Notes: generated by a model from the letters alone, not told the origin. A stretch of 64,000 bases of DNA from Dyella humicola (GCF_026283945.1 NZ_JAPDPC010000003.1:310001-374000), one strand, 5' to 3'; counted from the first letter of the stretch, positions 1 to 8,622 are shown. Made by a program: numbers and translations.

Positions 1-1026
1 TCCTCGCCACCTGCGCGGGGCGGCGGCACACTCGCGGTGGCCCTGCTGCTTTCACTGGTGGCGGTGGGCGGTGCAGGTTACGTCGGTTGGCGGCAGTGGC
101 AGCAGGAACAGGGCCGTGCGGCGGGCAGTGAAGCGATGGCGGGCATGAAGCAGCGCCTGGACAGCCTGGAAAGCGCGTTCACGGCAAGCAACAGCGAACG
201 TAACTTGCTGCGCCAGCGCCTCGGCGACGCGGACCAGGTCAATCGTTCGCTGCGCGAGGAATTGCTGAGCCAGGCTGAGCGCACGCGCAACCTCGAGGAT
301 GCGGTGACCAAGCTATCGGAAAAGACCCTTTCGGCCCACGACGCCATGCTGCTCGATGAAACCGAGTCGCTGTTGCGCATGGCGAAGGAGCGTTACGAGT
401 TGTTCCACGATGCGCAGGGTGCCGCTGCCGCCTATGTGATTGCCGACCAGACGCTCGCTGCGGTGGACGATGGCGCGTTTTCCGGTTTGCGACAGAGCAT
501 CGCTGCCGAACGCGAAGCGCTGGCGAAGAGTCAGCCGGTCAGCGTGAGCGCATCGCTGGCGACCTTGGCCAGCCTGCGCGCGGCGATGATCGAGCTGCCG
601 CTCAGGCCACTGGATACACCCGCTTCGAGTTCGACCAGCGGAAGCTGGGCGCGCATCGTCTCCGCGCTCAATAACGTGGTGAAAGTGCAGCGAACCAACG
701 GTGCGCCCTTGTCGGTGGCGGATGCGCGGTTTGCGCGTGAACTGGCGGGGATCGATCTGGCACAGGCACAGGCGGCGCTGCTCGCGTCCGATCACGAAGC
801 CTATGTCGCTGCGCTCAAGCGTGCCGATGCGGGTATTGCAGCCCAGTTCGACGAGAAGTCGCCCGCCGTGAAGCAGGTACGCGAGCAGCTGGCAAGCTTG
901 CTCGCGCAACAACCGACCACACCGGTGCAGCTGGGCGCCGCGCTCAGCGAATTGCGCAACCTGCGTTCGGTACACGCGCTCAAACCTGCAAGCAGCAATA
1001 GCGCGCCGGCCGGGGTCAAGCCATGA
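1..1026 (+). CDS. hemX: HemX-like uroporphyrinogen-III C-methyltransferase family protein (5' partial)
   Basis: The reading frame is open from base 1, so the start codon and cytoplasmic N-terminus lie outside the window; a GTG at 37 is internal. A hydrophobic segment (LAVALLLSLVAVGGAGYVGW) forms one inner-membrane helix. It is followed by a coiled-coil region rich in Gln, Glu and Arg (about residues 40-105), then an alpha-helical periplasmic domain typical of HemX. HemX is named after the methyltransferase CysG/HemD region, but the membrane-bound form is thought to be a scaffold in haem synthesis, without a proven catalytic role. It overlaps hemY by 4 bp (ATGA), the usual hemCDXY operon arrangement. 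Confidence 0.88.
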   Translation, partial: SSPPARGGGTLAVALLLSLVAVGGAGYVGWRQWQQEQGRAAGSEAMAGMKQRLDSLESAFTASNSERNLLRQRLGDADQVNRSLREELLSQAERTRNLEDAVTKLSEKTLSAHDAMLLDETESLLRMAKERYELFHDAQGAAAAYVIADQTLAAVDDGAFSGLRQSIAAEREALAKSQPVSVSASLATLASLRAAMIELPLRPLDTPASSSTSGSWARIVSALNNVVKVQRTNGAPLSVADARFARELAGIDLAQAQAALLASDHEAYVAALKRADAGIAAQFDEKSPAVKQVREQLASLLAQQPTTPVQLGAALSELRNLRSVHALKPASSNSAPAGVKP

Positions 1027-2279
1027 AGTTGTGGCGCTGGATCCTGCTGCTGGTGATCCTGGCGGCGCTCGCTGCGTTCGGCTGGCATTGGGTGGCGGCA
1101 GACCCAGGCTACGTGATGGTGCAATTGCGCGGCTGGCAGACGGAAACCACGGTCGTCGCCGCGGTGGTCCTGTTGCTGGTGGCGTGGGGATTGCTGAGTG
1201 CGCTGTGGTTCCTGGTGCGCTGGCCGTTTGGCGCGTTTTCGCGTCGGCATCGCCGCATCAGCCGCCAACGCATGCGTGAAGGTCTGATTGCCCTGATGGA
1301 AGGCCGGCACGGCGATGCCGAGCGCGACCTGCATCGCGCCTCGCGGCTGGGCGCCCTGCGCGCACCCGCCTTGCTCGCTGCCGCCGAGGCCGCGTCCCGC
1401 CGCGGCGAGAACAGCCGCGCACTCGCCACGCTGGACGAGGCAGGCCAGGTCGCACCTCGTGCCGCCCGCGTGCTTCGCGCCCGCGTGCTTCGACGCGACG
1501 GCAAGGCTACGGAAGCGGTGAACCTGCTGGCCCCCGAAGCCGACAGCGGCGATCTCACACCGGGTGGCTGGCGCGAGCTGGCGCTGGCATCGCTGGCCAG
1601 CGGCGACACGCGGCGTGCGCGCCAGACCTTGGAGCCGTTGCAGAAGAGTGGTGCGTTTGGCATCCGTGGTTTTGCCGCGCTCGAAGGACAAGTGCTTGCG
1701 GCCTCCCTGCGCGCGGCGCCTGATGCCGCAGCGCTCAATACCCTGTGGTCGCAGCTGCCCAAGGCACAGCGTCGGGTACCTGCGGCGATCGACGCGTATG
1801 CACGTCGCGCGGCCGGCTTCGGCATGGTCTTGCCGGCCATGGACGAAGTGGAATCAGCACTGCGTCGTGAATGGTCGCCGCTGCTGATCGAAACCTATGG
1901 CGCGTTGGGTGGTGACGACCTGGAAGCCCGCTTGCGTCGCGCCGAGTCCTGGCTGGATGCGCATCCCAACGATGCCGCGCTACTGCTCACGCTCGGTCGG
2001 ATGTGTGCGCGACTGAAACTATGGGGCAAGGCTACGCAATTTCTCGAACGTTCGCTGGCGCTTTCGCCGACCAGTGCCGCCTGGGAAGCGCTCGGCGATG
2101 TCCATGCCGGCCAGGACGACGCGGCGCTGGCCCAGCGTTGCTATCGCAATGCCTTGGCGTTGGCTCGTGGCGAATCCATCGAGCCTCTGCCGCAGGATGG
2201 ACGCTCCACCAAATTGGACACGCGTCCCATCGCGGTGGAAGAGCGCAGCGAGCACGGTGTGCCGCGCTTGCGCGAATAA
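1023..2279 (+). CDS. hemY: HemY, haem biosynthesis-associated TPR membrane protein
   Basis: This 418-residue protein has two N-terminal transmembrane helices (about residues 5-25 and 40-65). They are followed by the HemY_N region with the basic stretch RRHRRISRQRMREGL and a long series of TPR-like helical repeats with the pattern ALATLDEAGQVAPRAARV and LLLTLGRMCARLKLWGKA. Gammaproteobacterial HemY is not the Bacillus protoporphyrinogen oxidase; it is an inner-membrane TPR protein presumed to organise late haem enzymes. The ATG lies inside the hemX stop (ATGA), indicating translational coupling. The C-terminal tail is charged and disordered. No terminator is visible directly after the stop. 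Confidence 0.92.
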   Translation: MKLWRWILLLVILAALAAFGWHWVAADPGYVMVQLRGWQTETTVVAAVVLLLVAWGLLSALWFLVRWPFGAFSRRHRRISRQRMREGLIALMEGRHGDAERDLHRASRLGALRAPALLAAAEAASRRGENSRALATLDEAGQVAPRAARVLRARVLRRDGKATEAVNLLAPEADSGDLTPGGWRELALASLASGDTRRARQTLEPLQKSGAFGIRGFAALEGQVLAASLRAAPDAAALNTLWSQLPKAQRRVPAAIDAYARRAAGFGMVLPAMDEVESALRREWSPLLIETYGALGGDDLEARLRRAESWLDAHPNDAALLLTLGRMCARLKLWGKATQFLERSLALSPTSAAWEALGDVHAGQDDAALAQRCYRNALALARGESIEPLPQDGRSTKLDTRPIAVEERSEHGVPRLRE

Positions 2280-2413
2280 CGCGGCGTAGCTGGCATCGGT
2301 CGTGAGCAGGCTCTTGGGCCCACCCCTTTCAGCGTTTGGTGGATTTATCGGGAGTGCTGATCAGCGTCGAATCTCATTTCGAGGGGACGCAGCGGGCGTC
2401 TCGGCACGCCGAG

Positions 2414-2630
2414 CCACTCGTTCTTGCTCCTTCTCCCCTCCGGGCGACCCGAAGGTAGTCCCTGTGGGAGAAAAGGTTGGGATGAGGGGCGGGTGCTCGC
2501 TGTCACGCGACAACTGAGCGTGGGGGCTAGCTTGCCGCTTACGCAGCGGGCGTTTCGATCGCCTGCCGGCGCTCGAGTCACTTTTCTTTTGCTGGCCCAA
2601 AGGAGAAGTAACCCAAAGAAAACGGCCTTA
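2414..2630. repeat. Left outer arm of large imperfect inverted repeat
   Basis: Read in reverse complement, this arm matches 2938-3130 over almost its whole length with substitutions and a few indels. Shared blocks include CCACTCG, the CCTCATCCCAACCTT block, CCGCTTACGCAGCGGGCGTT, GCTGGCCCAAA and the ACCCAAAGAAAA block. The core resembles the intergenic 'CCCAAAGAAAAGTGAC' type repeat found many times in Xanthomonadaceae genomes; that part is recollection, not a search. Confidence 0.85.
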
Positions 2631-2705
2631 AAGGCTGGTAGCACTCCGTGGGATAGAAGCGTTGGAAGGTTAGCGCGATAGGATCGTTTGCTACCCAAGG
2701 CGAGA

Positions 2706-2862
2706 CACAGCGGCTACACCGCAACGCGCGATAGCGGTGAGGACTTAAAGCAGGTCCGGCCGATGGTCGAAACGCTCGCAGTATCCGGAGGCGCAGATGG
2801 TCAACTCGCCACCCACGCCTTAAGCCCTCTTCGCCTCGGCGCGTTGCGGTGTAGCCGCTGTG
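2706..2862. repeat. Inner inverted repeat, 24-bp perfect arms
   Basis: Bases 2706-2729 (CACAGCGGCTACACCGCAAC followed by GCGC) are exactly reverse-complementary to 2839-2862. Weaker similarity continues inward (GAGGACTTAAAGC against the complement of GCCTTAAGCCCTCTTC). Nested inside the outer arms, it makes the whole 2414-3130 unit a near-giant palindrome, though the segments 2631-2702 and 2863-2937 do not match each other. Confidence 0.9.
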
Positions 2863-2937
2863 TATAGGCCGTGGGCCGCCACCGATCTGGCGGGCCACGC
2901 CCGTCAGGCTCGTATCTTTCGCAATGCTATGAGCTCC

Positions 2938-3130
2938 TAAGGCCATTTTCTTTGGGTTATTTTTCTTTTGGGCCAGCAAAAGCAAAGTGACCCGGACCGC
3001 GGCAGCGGTTCGGAACGCCCGCTGCGTAAGCGGCAAGCTGGCGGCAACGCTCGGTCAACGCGTGATCGCAAGCACACACCCCTCATCCCAACCTTCTCCC
3101 CAAAGGGGAGAAGGAGTTAAGAGCGAGTGG
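2938..3130. repeat. Right outer arm of large imperfect inverted repeat
   Basis: Reverse-complement partner of 2414-2630. It contains a local hairpin, CCTTCTCCCC (3092-3101) and GGGGAGAAGG (3105-3114), separated by AAA. A closely related hairpin recurs at 31497-31519 downstream of purH, so this is a multi-copy element. It also lies downstream of the minus-strand FUSC gene and could end its transcription. Confidence 0.85.
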
Positions 3131-3224
3131 CGCTGAGCGAGCGATGCGCCCCACGGGGACTTCGTTCGGTCACAGGCGGCACGCTGGTTTCACTTTTGTC
3201 GTACTACCGACTTCTCAATGGCAG

Positions 3225-3803
3225 TCAGTTCTTGAGTTCGCCAGGACGCATCCAGCGGGCCTGCAAGCGCTCGCCGATGCCCACGATCACCAAGGCACAA
3301 GCGATGCCAAGCGCCACTTCGCCGATGCGCGTGAGGGCGATGATCCAGAACGTCCCGATATGCGGCACCAGCATCACGATGGTGGTGGTGCTGCCGCTGA
3401 GCCGCCCGGCGCTGCCGACGCCGAATAACCAGCAAGCGGTAATCGCTACCACGATGGCAACGGCGTAGGCCAGATAGGTTTCACCGCCGATCAAGGTGGC
3501 GCCCAGGCCCGCGATGCCACCGACCAGGGCGCCGACGATCTGGTCGCGCGACGAGGCGCGGGTATCGAGATAGTTCTGCTGGGTCACTGCGATGCTGGTC
3601 AGTGCCGCCCAAAAAGCTTGCTGGGTATGCAGCAGCAGGCCCAGGCCGTATGCCGAACTAGCGGCGACCAATGCGAGCAACGCCAGCCACAGGCCCTGCA
3701 CCGCACGGTGTGTCCACGGCAGGCGACGATAGATCGCCGCCATGCCTTCCTGAAAGCCAAGCAGTTGGCGCACATTTTCGCGCAGGGACAGGTTGTCGCT
3801 CAT
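3225..3803 (-). CDS. FUSC-family inner-membrane protein
   Basis: A 192-residue, strongly hydrophobic protein with about five to six transmembrane helices after a short amphipathic N-terminus. The segment QAFWAALTSIAVTQQNY and the following DQIVGALVGGIAGLGATL are typical of the FUSC/aromatic-acid-exporter-like fold. Full-length FUSC transporters are much larger and carry a cytoplasmic domain; this is a single membrane half, so it may work as an oligomer. I start it at the ATG at 3803 because GGAG sits five bases upstream; a GTG six bases earlier overlaps that ribosome site. It follows uvrD (39-bp gap) and may share its transcript. Substrate unknown. Confidence 0.75.
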   Translation of the reverse strand: MSDNLSLRENVRQLLGFQEGMAAIYRRLPWTHRAVQGLWLALLALVAASSAYGLGLLLHTQQAFWAALTSIAVTQQNYLDTRASSRDQIVGALVGGIAGLGATLIGGETYLAYAVAIVVAITACWLFGVGSAGRLSGSTTTIVMLVPHIGTFWIIALTRIGEVALGIACALVIVGIGERLQARWMRPGELKN

Positions 3804-3842
3804 GATCACTCCGTGCCGTGCCGTGCATGGGCGGCAAGGTGG

Positions 3843-6038
3843 CTACACCGGCGTCAGGTTGGCATAGGCGTAGACCAGCCACTTGCTGCCGCTGCTGGAG
3901 AAATTCACCTGGATACGAGTATGCGCGCCGCTGCCTTCCGCGCTGACGACCACGCCCTCGCCGAAGCTGGGATGGCTGACGCGCTGGCCCAATTGCAGTG
4001 GCATGCTTTCCTGCAGCGAGCTGGACGTCGCGCCGGGTCGTGCGCCGTACAACGGGCGACTGACCTGCACGCGCGGACGCACTTCGTCGATCAGCTCCGG
4101 CGGAATCTCGGAGAGAAAGCGCGAAGGACGCGCCAGCATCTCGGTACCATGCATGCGGCGTGATTCGGCATGGGTAATGAACAGCCGTTCGCGCGCGCGC
4201 GTAATGCCCACGTAGGCGAGGCGGCGTTCTTCTTCCAGGCGGCCTTCGTCTTCCACCGAGCGCTGGCTGGGGAACAAGCCTTCCTCCATGCCGACCAGGA
4301 ACACGATCGGAAACTCCAGGCCCTTGGCCGAATGCAGCGTCATCAGCTGCACGCAGTCATCCCAGGCTTCGCCCTGGCCCTCGCCGGCTTCCAGCGCGGC
4401 ATGCGAGAGGAAGGCGGACAGTTCGCTCAAGCCGGCATCGATATCGTCCTGGGTCAGCTCGAAACGACTGGCCACGTTGACCAGTTCGTCCAGGTTCTCC
4501 ACGCGCGATTCAGCGTTGCCGCGGCTGTCCTTTTCGTAGAAGTCGCGCAGGCCGGTCTGGGTGATCGCGTGATCGATCTGTTCGGCGAGTGCAAGCGCAT
4601 CGCCCACCCCAGTACCAGCAAAGGCGCGGGCCATGTCGTCGATCAACACGAGGAACGCTTTCACGGCGTTCTTGGCGCGTCCAGCCAGTTCTTGGCCACC
4701 GCTGAGTTCGCCAAGCGTGGCTTCCCACATCGAAATATTTTCAGCGCGAGCCCGCCGACGCAACACGTCGAGCGTGCGATCACCGATGCCGCGCGGCGGC
4801 GTGTTAACTGCACGCTCGAACGCGGCATCGTCATGGCGATTGGACGACATGCGCAGGTAGGCCAGCGCGTCCTTGATTTCCGCGCGGTCGAAGAAGCGCT
4901 GGCCACCGTAGACGCGGAAGCGGACATCGCGCTGCATCAGCTGTTCTTCGAAGTTGCGCGACTGCGCATTCGAGCGATACAGGATGGCGCAATCGCGCGC
5001 ATCGCCGTGTTCGGCGATGTACTCGCGGATGCGCTCGACGACGAAGCGCGCCTCGTCCTGTTCGTTGTACGCCGCGTACAGGGCAATGCGCTCGCCTTCG
5101 CCGCCATCCGTCCACAGCTGCTTGCCGAGGCGTCCGCCATTGCGCGCGATCACGCTGTTGGCGGCCTTCAGGATGGTCGAGGTGGAACGATAGTTCTGCT
5201 CGAGCTTGATGGTCTTCGAACCGGGGAAATCGCGCAGGAATTGCTGCACGTTTTCCACCTTGGCACCGCGCCAGCCGTAGATGGCCTGATCGTCGTCGCC
5301 GACCACGAAGACCTGGCCGGTGCTGCCGGCAAGTACGCGGATCCACGCGTACTGCAGCGAGTTGGTGTCCTGGAATTCGTCGATCAGCAGGTAGCGCCAG
5401 CGTTCGCGGTAGTGCTCGAGCACCTGCGGGTTGCGCAGCCACAATTCATGCGCGCGCAGCAGCAGCTCGGCGAAATCGACCAGGCCGGCGCGGCGGCAGG
5501 CATCCTCGTAGGCCTGATAGATCTGCACCAGGGTGCGCGTCATCGGATGATCGCGATGCTCGACGTTGTCCGGTCGCTTGCCTTCGTCCTTCCAGCTATT
5601 GATCTGCCAGGTGGCCTGGCGTGGCGGGAAGCGCGACTCGTCCAGGCCTAGCCCGGTGATCACCCGCTTGACGATGCGTTGCTGGTCGTCCGCATCGAGT
5701 ATCTGGAAACCCTCGGGTAGCCCCGCTTCGCGCCAGTGACGGCGCAGCAGGCGATGGGCGATGCCGTGGAAGGTACCCACGGTGAGGCCTTGCGTACCGC
5801 CAGGGATCAGTTGATCCAGGCGCGCGCGCATCTCGCCCGCGGCCTTGTTGGTGAAGGTGACGGCAAGGATCGCCCACGGCGGTACCTGTTCAACCTGGGT
5901 GAGCCAGCCAATCCGGTGCGTGAGCACGCGGGTCTTGCCGGAACCGGCGCCCGCGAGCACGAGGTAATGGCCGGGCGGGGCGCAGACCGCTTCGCGCTGC
6001 GCGTCGTTGAGCTTGTCGATCAGGTGCGAGACATCCAT
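3843..6038 (-). CDS. uvrD: DNA helicase II UvrD
   Basis: Superfamily 1A 3'-5' DNA helicase for nucleotide-excision and mismatch repair; about 731 residues, close to the 720 of E. coli UvrD. Visible motifs in order: Walker A AGAGSGKTRVLTHR near residue 35, motif II LLIDEFQDTNSLQYAW near 225, motif III VVGDDDQAIYGWRGA near 250, motif IV QNYRS, motif V MTLHSAKGLEFP near 560 and motif VI YVGITRARERL near 610. The C-terminal Tudor-like tail (GQRVSHPSFGEGVVV) is present. I start at MDVSHLIDKLNDAQREAV, which aligns with the E. coli N-terminus, rather than at the ATG three codons upstream. Confidence 0.96.
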   Translation of the reverse strand: MDVSHLIDKLNDAQREAVCAPPGHYLVLAGAGSGKTRVLTHRIGWLTQVEQVPPWAILAVTFTNKAAGEMRARLDQLIPGGTQGLTVGTFHGIAHRLLRRHWREAGLPEGFQILDADDQQRIVKRVITGLGLDESRFPPRQATWQINSWKDEGKRPDNVEHRDHPMTRTLVQIYQAYEDACRRAGLVDFAELLLRAHELWLRNPQVLEHYRERWRYLLIDEFQDTNSLQYAWIRVLAGSTGQVFVVGDDDQAIYGWRGAKVENVQQFLRDFPGSKTIKLEQNYRSTSTILKAANSVIARNGGRLGKQLWTDGGEGERIALYAAYNEQDEARFVVERIREYIAEHGDARDCAILYRSNAQSRNFEEQLMQRDVRFRVYGGQRFFDRAEIKDALAYLRMSSNRHDDAAFERAVNTPPRGIGDRTLDVLRRRARAENISMWEATLGELSGGQELAGRAKNAVKAFLVLIDDMARAFAGTGVGDALALAEQIDHAITQTGLRDFYEKDSRGNAESRVENLDELVNVASRFELTQDDIDAGLSELSAFLSHAALEAGEGQGEAWDDCVQLMTLHSAKGLEFPIVFLVGMEEGLFPSQRSVEDEGRLEEERRLAYVGITRARERLFITHAESRRMHGTEMLARPSRFLSEIPPELIDEVRPRVQVSRPLYGARPGATSSSLQESMPLQLGQRVSHPSFGEGVVVSAEGSGAHTRIQVNFSSSGSKWLVYAYANLTPV

Positions 6039-6123
6039 CCCACGCATTGTAGCGGGGTGGTCAAGGGAAGGTTCTTTGCCACCGGTCCGAGTTCCGGAAA
6101 ACGCCTGAATAAAACGTCTCCGT

Positions 6124-6226
6124 GATTCCGGCGGCTCTCAACAGCCGAAGGGCTGGTCAAGCCGGAATCCAGTGACTTTGCACAGGACACAAGGCGCTGG
6201 ATCCCAGCTTTCGCTGGGATGACGGT
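6124..6226. repeat. REP-like palindromic intergenic element
   Basis: Two nested palindromes: GATTCCGGC (6124-6132) with GCCGGAATC (6161-6169), and ATCCCAGC (6201-6208) with GCTGGGAT (6213-6220) around TTTC. The phrase GGATCCCAGCTTTCGCTGGG is a recurring intergenic motif of Xanthomonadaceae and pseudomonads. It sits between uvrD and the convergently arranged end of the serine hydrolase gene and could act as a transcript-end hairpin. Confidence 0.7.
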
Positions 6227-6241
6227 GAGGGATGTGTAGCG

Positions 6242-8227
6242 CTAGTAGTAGAGGTGAGCGCTCAGCAGGTGCCACGAGAAGGTAAACCACACGGCAACCA
6301 GACAGACCAGCAGCAGGACCAGGCTACCCAGCTTGCGCCACCAGCCACCGGGCTCACGCCACGCATGCCAGGCATTCATGGCTACGGCGATCGTGCCGAG
6401 ACAGGCGAGCAGGCCGACGAGCTGCAGCAGGCGCAGGCGGGTGTCGAGCTGCGAGGTGCCCGTTTCCAGGCGCGGCAACATGACCCACCAACCGGCAGCA
6501 AACAGCAGCTGCAGGATCGCGGTGACGCAGCTCAGGCGATACCAGCGCCCGGCCCAGTCCGACCACGCCACCGGTTTGTTCAGTACACGGCGCATCAGCA
6601 CGGCAACCGGCCACGACAGCGCAGCCAGCAGGAAGACAGCGAGTATTCCAGCCAGCAGCGGCTGCGTGCGCGTGGGCGACAACCAGGCCGGCACCGGGAG
6701 GAAGACCTGGGTTGGTGCGAGCTCATCGATGGAGATCCAGCGGACCCTGCCGTCCTTCACATCGGCGCCGAGATGGCTGCCACTGGCGTCGTCGACCCAA
6801 AGATACGGCTTCACCTCACGCCAGTGCGCCGGACCCACGAGCTCATCGAAACCCGGCGTGCGCAGCGTACCGTCAGCCGCCATGCTGACTTCCATCTGCG
6901 TCAACAGATTGCGCAGCGCGCGAAAGTTGCTGACGGACATTTTGCTGCCTAGATAGCGACCCACGATCGAGGCACCGTGCGCGCGCGCCGTCGTCAACGT
7001 GGGTTGTTTGATCTGCGGCAACGGAGGGAAATAGCGATCGGCAAAGCCATTCAGCAGTTGACGCCGCAGGCCGCCGTCATCTGCACCATCGACTGAGACA
7101 AACAACCCGACATGCTGTTGGCCGAACAGCGCCAACGCACTATGGAAGAAGCGGGTGTTGCTGGTCTGGCCGATGATGTCCTGGCCATTGCGGTCCAGGT
7201 GATAAAAGCCAAGGCCGATCGCGCGGAGTCCGGGCACGCTGGGGCGCGCGTAGCTGTGCATTTGCTTGACGGTTTCGCCACGCAGGAGTTGCGCGTCGCC
7301 GACATGGCCGTCTTGCAGATGGGCGATCATGAAGCGCGCCATATCGTTGCCGCTGATCGACAACGCTCCCGCCGGAACCGCGGGAATCAATCCCAGCGGA
7401 AACGGTGGCCCGCTGGGCGACAGGTAGCTTCCGGCCATGTCGGCCAGCAGCGAGGGCGGCAGCGGTTGTCGAAAGGTCGCGTGCGTCATGCCCAGTGGTT
7501 GAAAGATGTGTTGTTCGATATACGTCTCGAATGGCTCTCCGGCTACGCGCTGCACGATATAACCGGCCAGCGCGGCGCCGTAGTTCGAATACGCGGTAAC
7601 CTCACCGGCAGGGAAAATGCGCGCCGGCACCCAGCGCTTCAGCCATGCTTCGTTGCTGATCAGCGACGAGGCGTCGGGCACATACAGGTCTTTCACCACG
7701 TCCTCGAACCCGGCGGTGTGCGTCATCAACTCGCGCAGCGTCACGGGCTTGCCGTCGCGCGGCGGGATGCTGAAATCCAGAAAACGATTGACGTCGGCAT
7801 CCAGGTCGAGCTTGCCTTGCTCGACCAGTTGCATCACGGCCGTCGCGGTGAAAAGCTTGGAGAGGGAGCCCGCACGGAACAGCGTCGTCGCGGGGTCGAT
7901 CGGTTTTTTCGACGACGCGTCGGCATAGCCGTAACCCTTGGACAGCAGGATGTCGCTGTCCTTGACGACGACAACCACGGCTCCAGCGATGGGTGCCCGC
8001 CTCATCGCGTCGGCCACCAACGGATCGAGCCAGGATGCGGCGTCGGATGCGGTCAACGCGTTTGCGCCCAGCGGCATCGCCGTGGCGCGCTTTTGCTCCG
8101 GGATAGGGGTGATCTGGATCTGCGCTTGTGCGGCGACTTGCAGCGAAATCACACACAGCGCCAGGAGCACGAGCAGCCGGAGGCGAATGGGGGCGCGTTT
8201 CCACGCGGCGCGTGCTGGCCTGCTCAT
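6242..8227 (-). CDS. Membrane-anchored serine hydrolase, beta-lactamase/AmpC superfamily
   Basis: 661 residues. An N-terminal signal or anchor helix (RLRLLVLLALCVISLQVAAQA) is followed by a class C beta-lactamase/esterase-like domain. It carries S121-L-S-K124 (nucleophile and general base) and Y213-S-N215; the third motif is less clear. The C-terminal 140 residues hold four predicted transmembrane helices, ending HLYY. This architecture is common among uncharacterised peptidases and esterases and is not evidence for beta-lactam resistance. The chosen ATG at 8227 has AGGAA nine bases upstream and directly precedes the signal peptide; an upstream ATG at 8296 would add 23 atypical residues. Substrate unknown. 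Confidence 0.82.
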   Translation of the reverse strand: MSRPARAAWKRAPIRLRLLVLLALCVISLQVAAQAQIQITPIPEQKRATAMPLGANALTASDAASWLDPLVADAMRRAPIAGAVVVVVKDSDILLSKGYGYADASSKKPIDPATTLFRAGSLSKLFTATAVMQLVEQGKLDLDADVNRFLDFSIPPRDGKPVTLRELMTHTAGFEDVVKDLYVPDASSLISNEAWLKRWVPARIFPAGEVTAYSNYGAALAGYIVQRVAGEPFETYIEQHIFQPLGMTHATFRQPLPPSLLADMAGSYLSPSGPPFPLGLIPAVPAGALSISGNDMARFMIAHLQDGHVGDAQLLRGETVKQMHSYARPSVPGLRAIGLGFYHLDRNGQDIIGQTSNTRFFHSALALFGQQHVGLFVSVDGADDGGLRRQLLNGFADRYFPPLPQIKQPTLTTARAHGASIVGRYLGSKMSVSNFRALRNLLTQMEVSMAADGTLRTPGFDELVGPAHWREVKPYLWVDDASGSHLGADVKDGRVRWISIDELAPTQVFLPVPAWLSPTRTQPLLAGILAVFLLAALSWPVAVLMRRVLNKPVAWSDWAGRWYRLSCVTAILQLLFAAGWWVMLPRLETGTSQLDTRLRLLQLVGLLACLGTIAVAMNAWHAWREPGGWWRKLGSLVLLLVCLVAVWFTFSWHLLSAHLYY

Positions 8228-8315
8228 CGTGCGGTTCCTGTCAATGCAATCTCGCGAGTATGACGGGGGAGCCGTAGTGTTCGATGTCAACGCCAAGCTG
8301 ACGGGTAGGTACGAT

Positions 8316-8534
8316 TCAGCCTTCGCGCAGGAATCCGATCAACGCCAGCACAGCGCCGACCACGATGCTTGCAATGCCCACCTGCGGCGAAATCGGCGTG
8401 TCATGCGTGGCGGTGACTTTGGCCGAACCGATCTGCACCAGCGTGTCGGTCTGCTGGTAGCTGCCATGGCCGAGGAGAACCCAGATGCCTGCAGCGAGCA
8501 GGATCAGACCGAGAGTGATCAGCACAGCGCGCAT
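8316..8534 (-). CDS. DUF3185-family small membrane protein
   Basis: A 72-residue protein with two transmembrane helices (VLITLGLILLAAGIWVLLGH and VGIASIVVGAVLALIGFL) linked by a short polar loop, matching the DUF3185 pattern as I remember it. Start supported by GGAGGCTTTC just upstream of the ATG. Function unknown. It stands alone between the serine hydrolase and the alpha-glucosidase. Confidence 0.75.
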   Translation of the reverse strand: MRAVLITLGLILLAAGIWVLLGHGSYQQTDTLVQIGSAKVTATHDTPISPQVGIASIVVGAVLALIGFLREG

Positions 8535-8586
8535 GAAAGCCTCCTATCGACGAGGCTTCGATCATAGGCGGGACGGGCGCAAGGGA

Positions 8587-8622
8587 AAAGTCGACGGCGG
8601 CACGCGGGATCGCCGCCGTCGA
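8587..8622 (-). terminator. Rho-independent terminator of the GH13 alpha-glucosidase gene
   Basis: Perfect 11-bp stem TCGACGGCGGC (8591-8601) and GCCGCCGTCGA (8612-8622) with a 10-base loop. Read on the minus strand, the stem is followed by CTTTTCCC. It lies 19 bp past the stop of the minus-strand alpha-glucosidase. Confidence 0.8.

Larger units (their letters stand above)
2280..3224. other. 945-bp gene-free stretch filled by an inverted pair of dispersed repeats
   Basis: No credible gene lies here. Short open frames exist on both strands, but they are translations of the repeat itself: the same peptide core, PLTQRAFR, appears from both arms. The stretch contains the outer arms 2414-2630 and 2938-3130 and the inner arms 2706-2729 and 2839-2862, described separately. 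Bases 2280-2413 show nothing recognisable; the terminator expected for hemXY is not obvious. Confidence 0.75.

Noticed and set aside
2302-3036. Several short open frames in the inverted repeat, with PLTQRAFR and LLLAQ...NPKK peptides
   Set aside because: Both arms yield the same peptide because they are copies of a nucleotide repeat. Such frames are often misannotated as hypothetical proteins; no ribosome site or conserved start.
4170-5651. A 493-codon frame opposite uvrD
   Set aside because: Complementary-strand shadow of a conserved helicase gene; no signal, motif or ribosome site.
6242-8227. Reading the serine hydrolase as an AmpC beta-lactamase resistance gene
   Set aside because: The fold is shared by many peptidases and esterases, and the C-terminal membrane domain is foreign to AmpC. 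No ampR-like regulator is adjacent.
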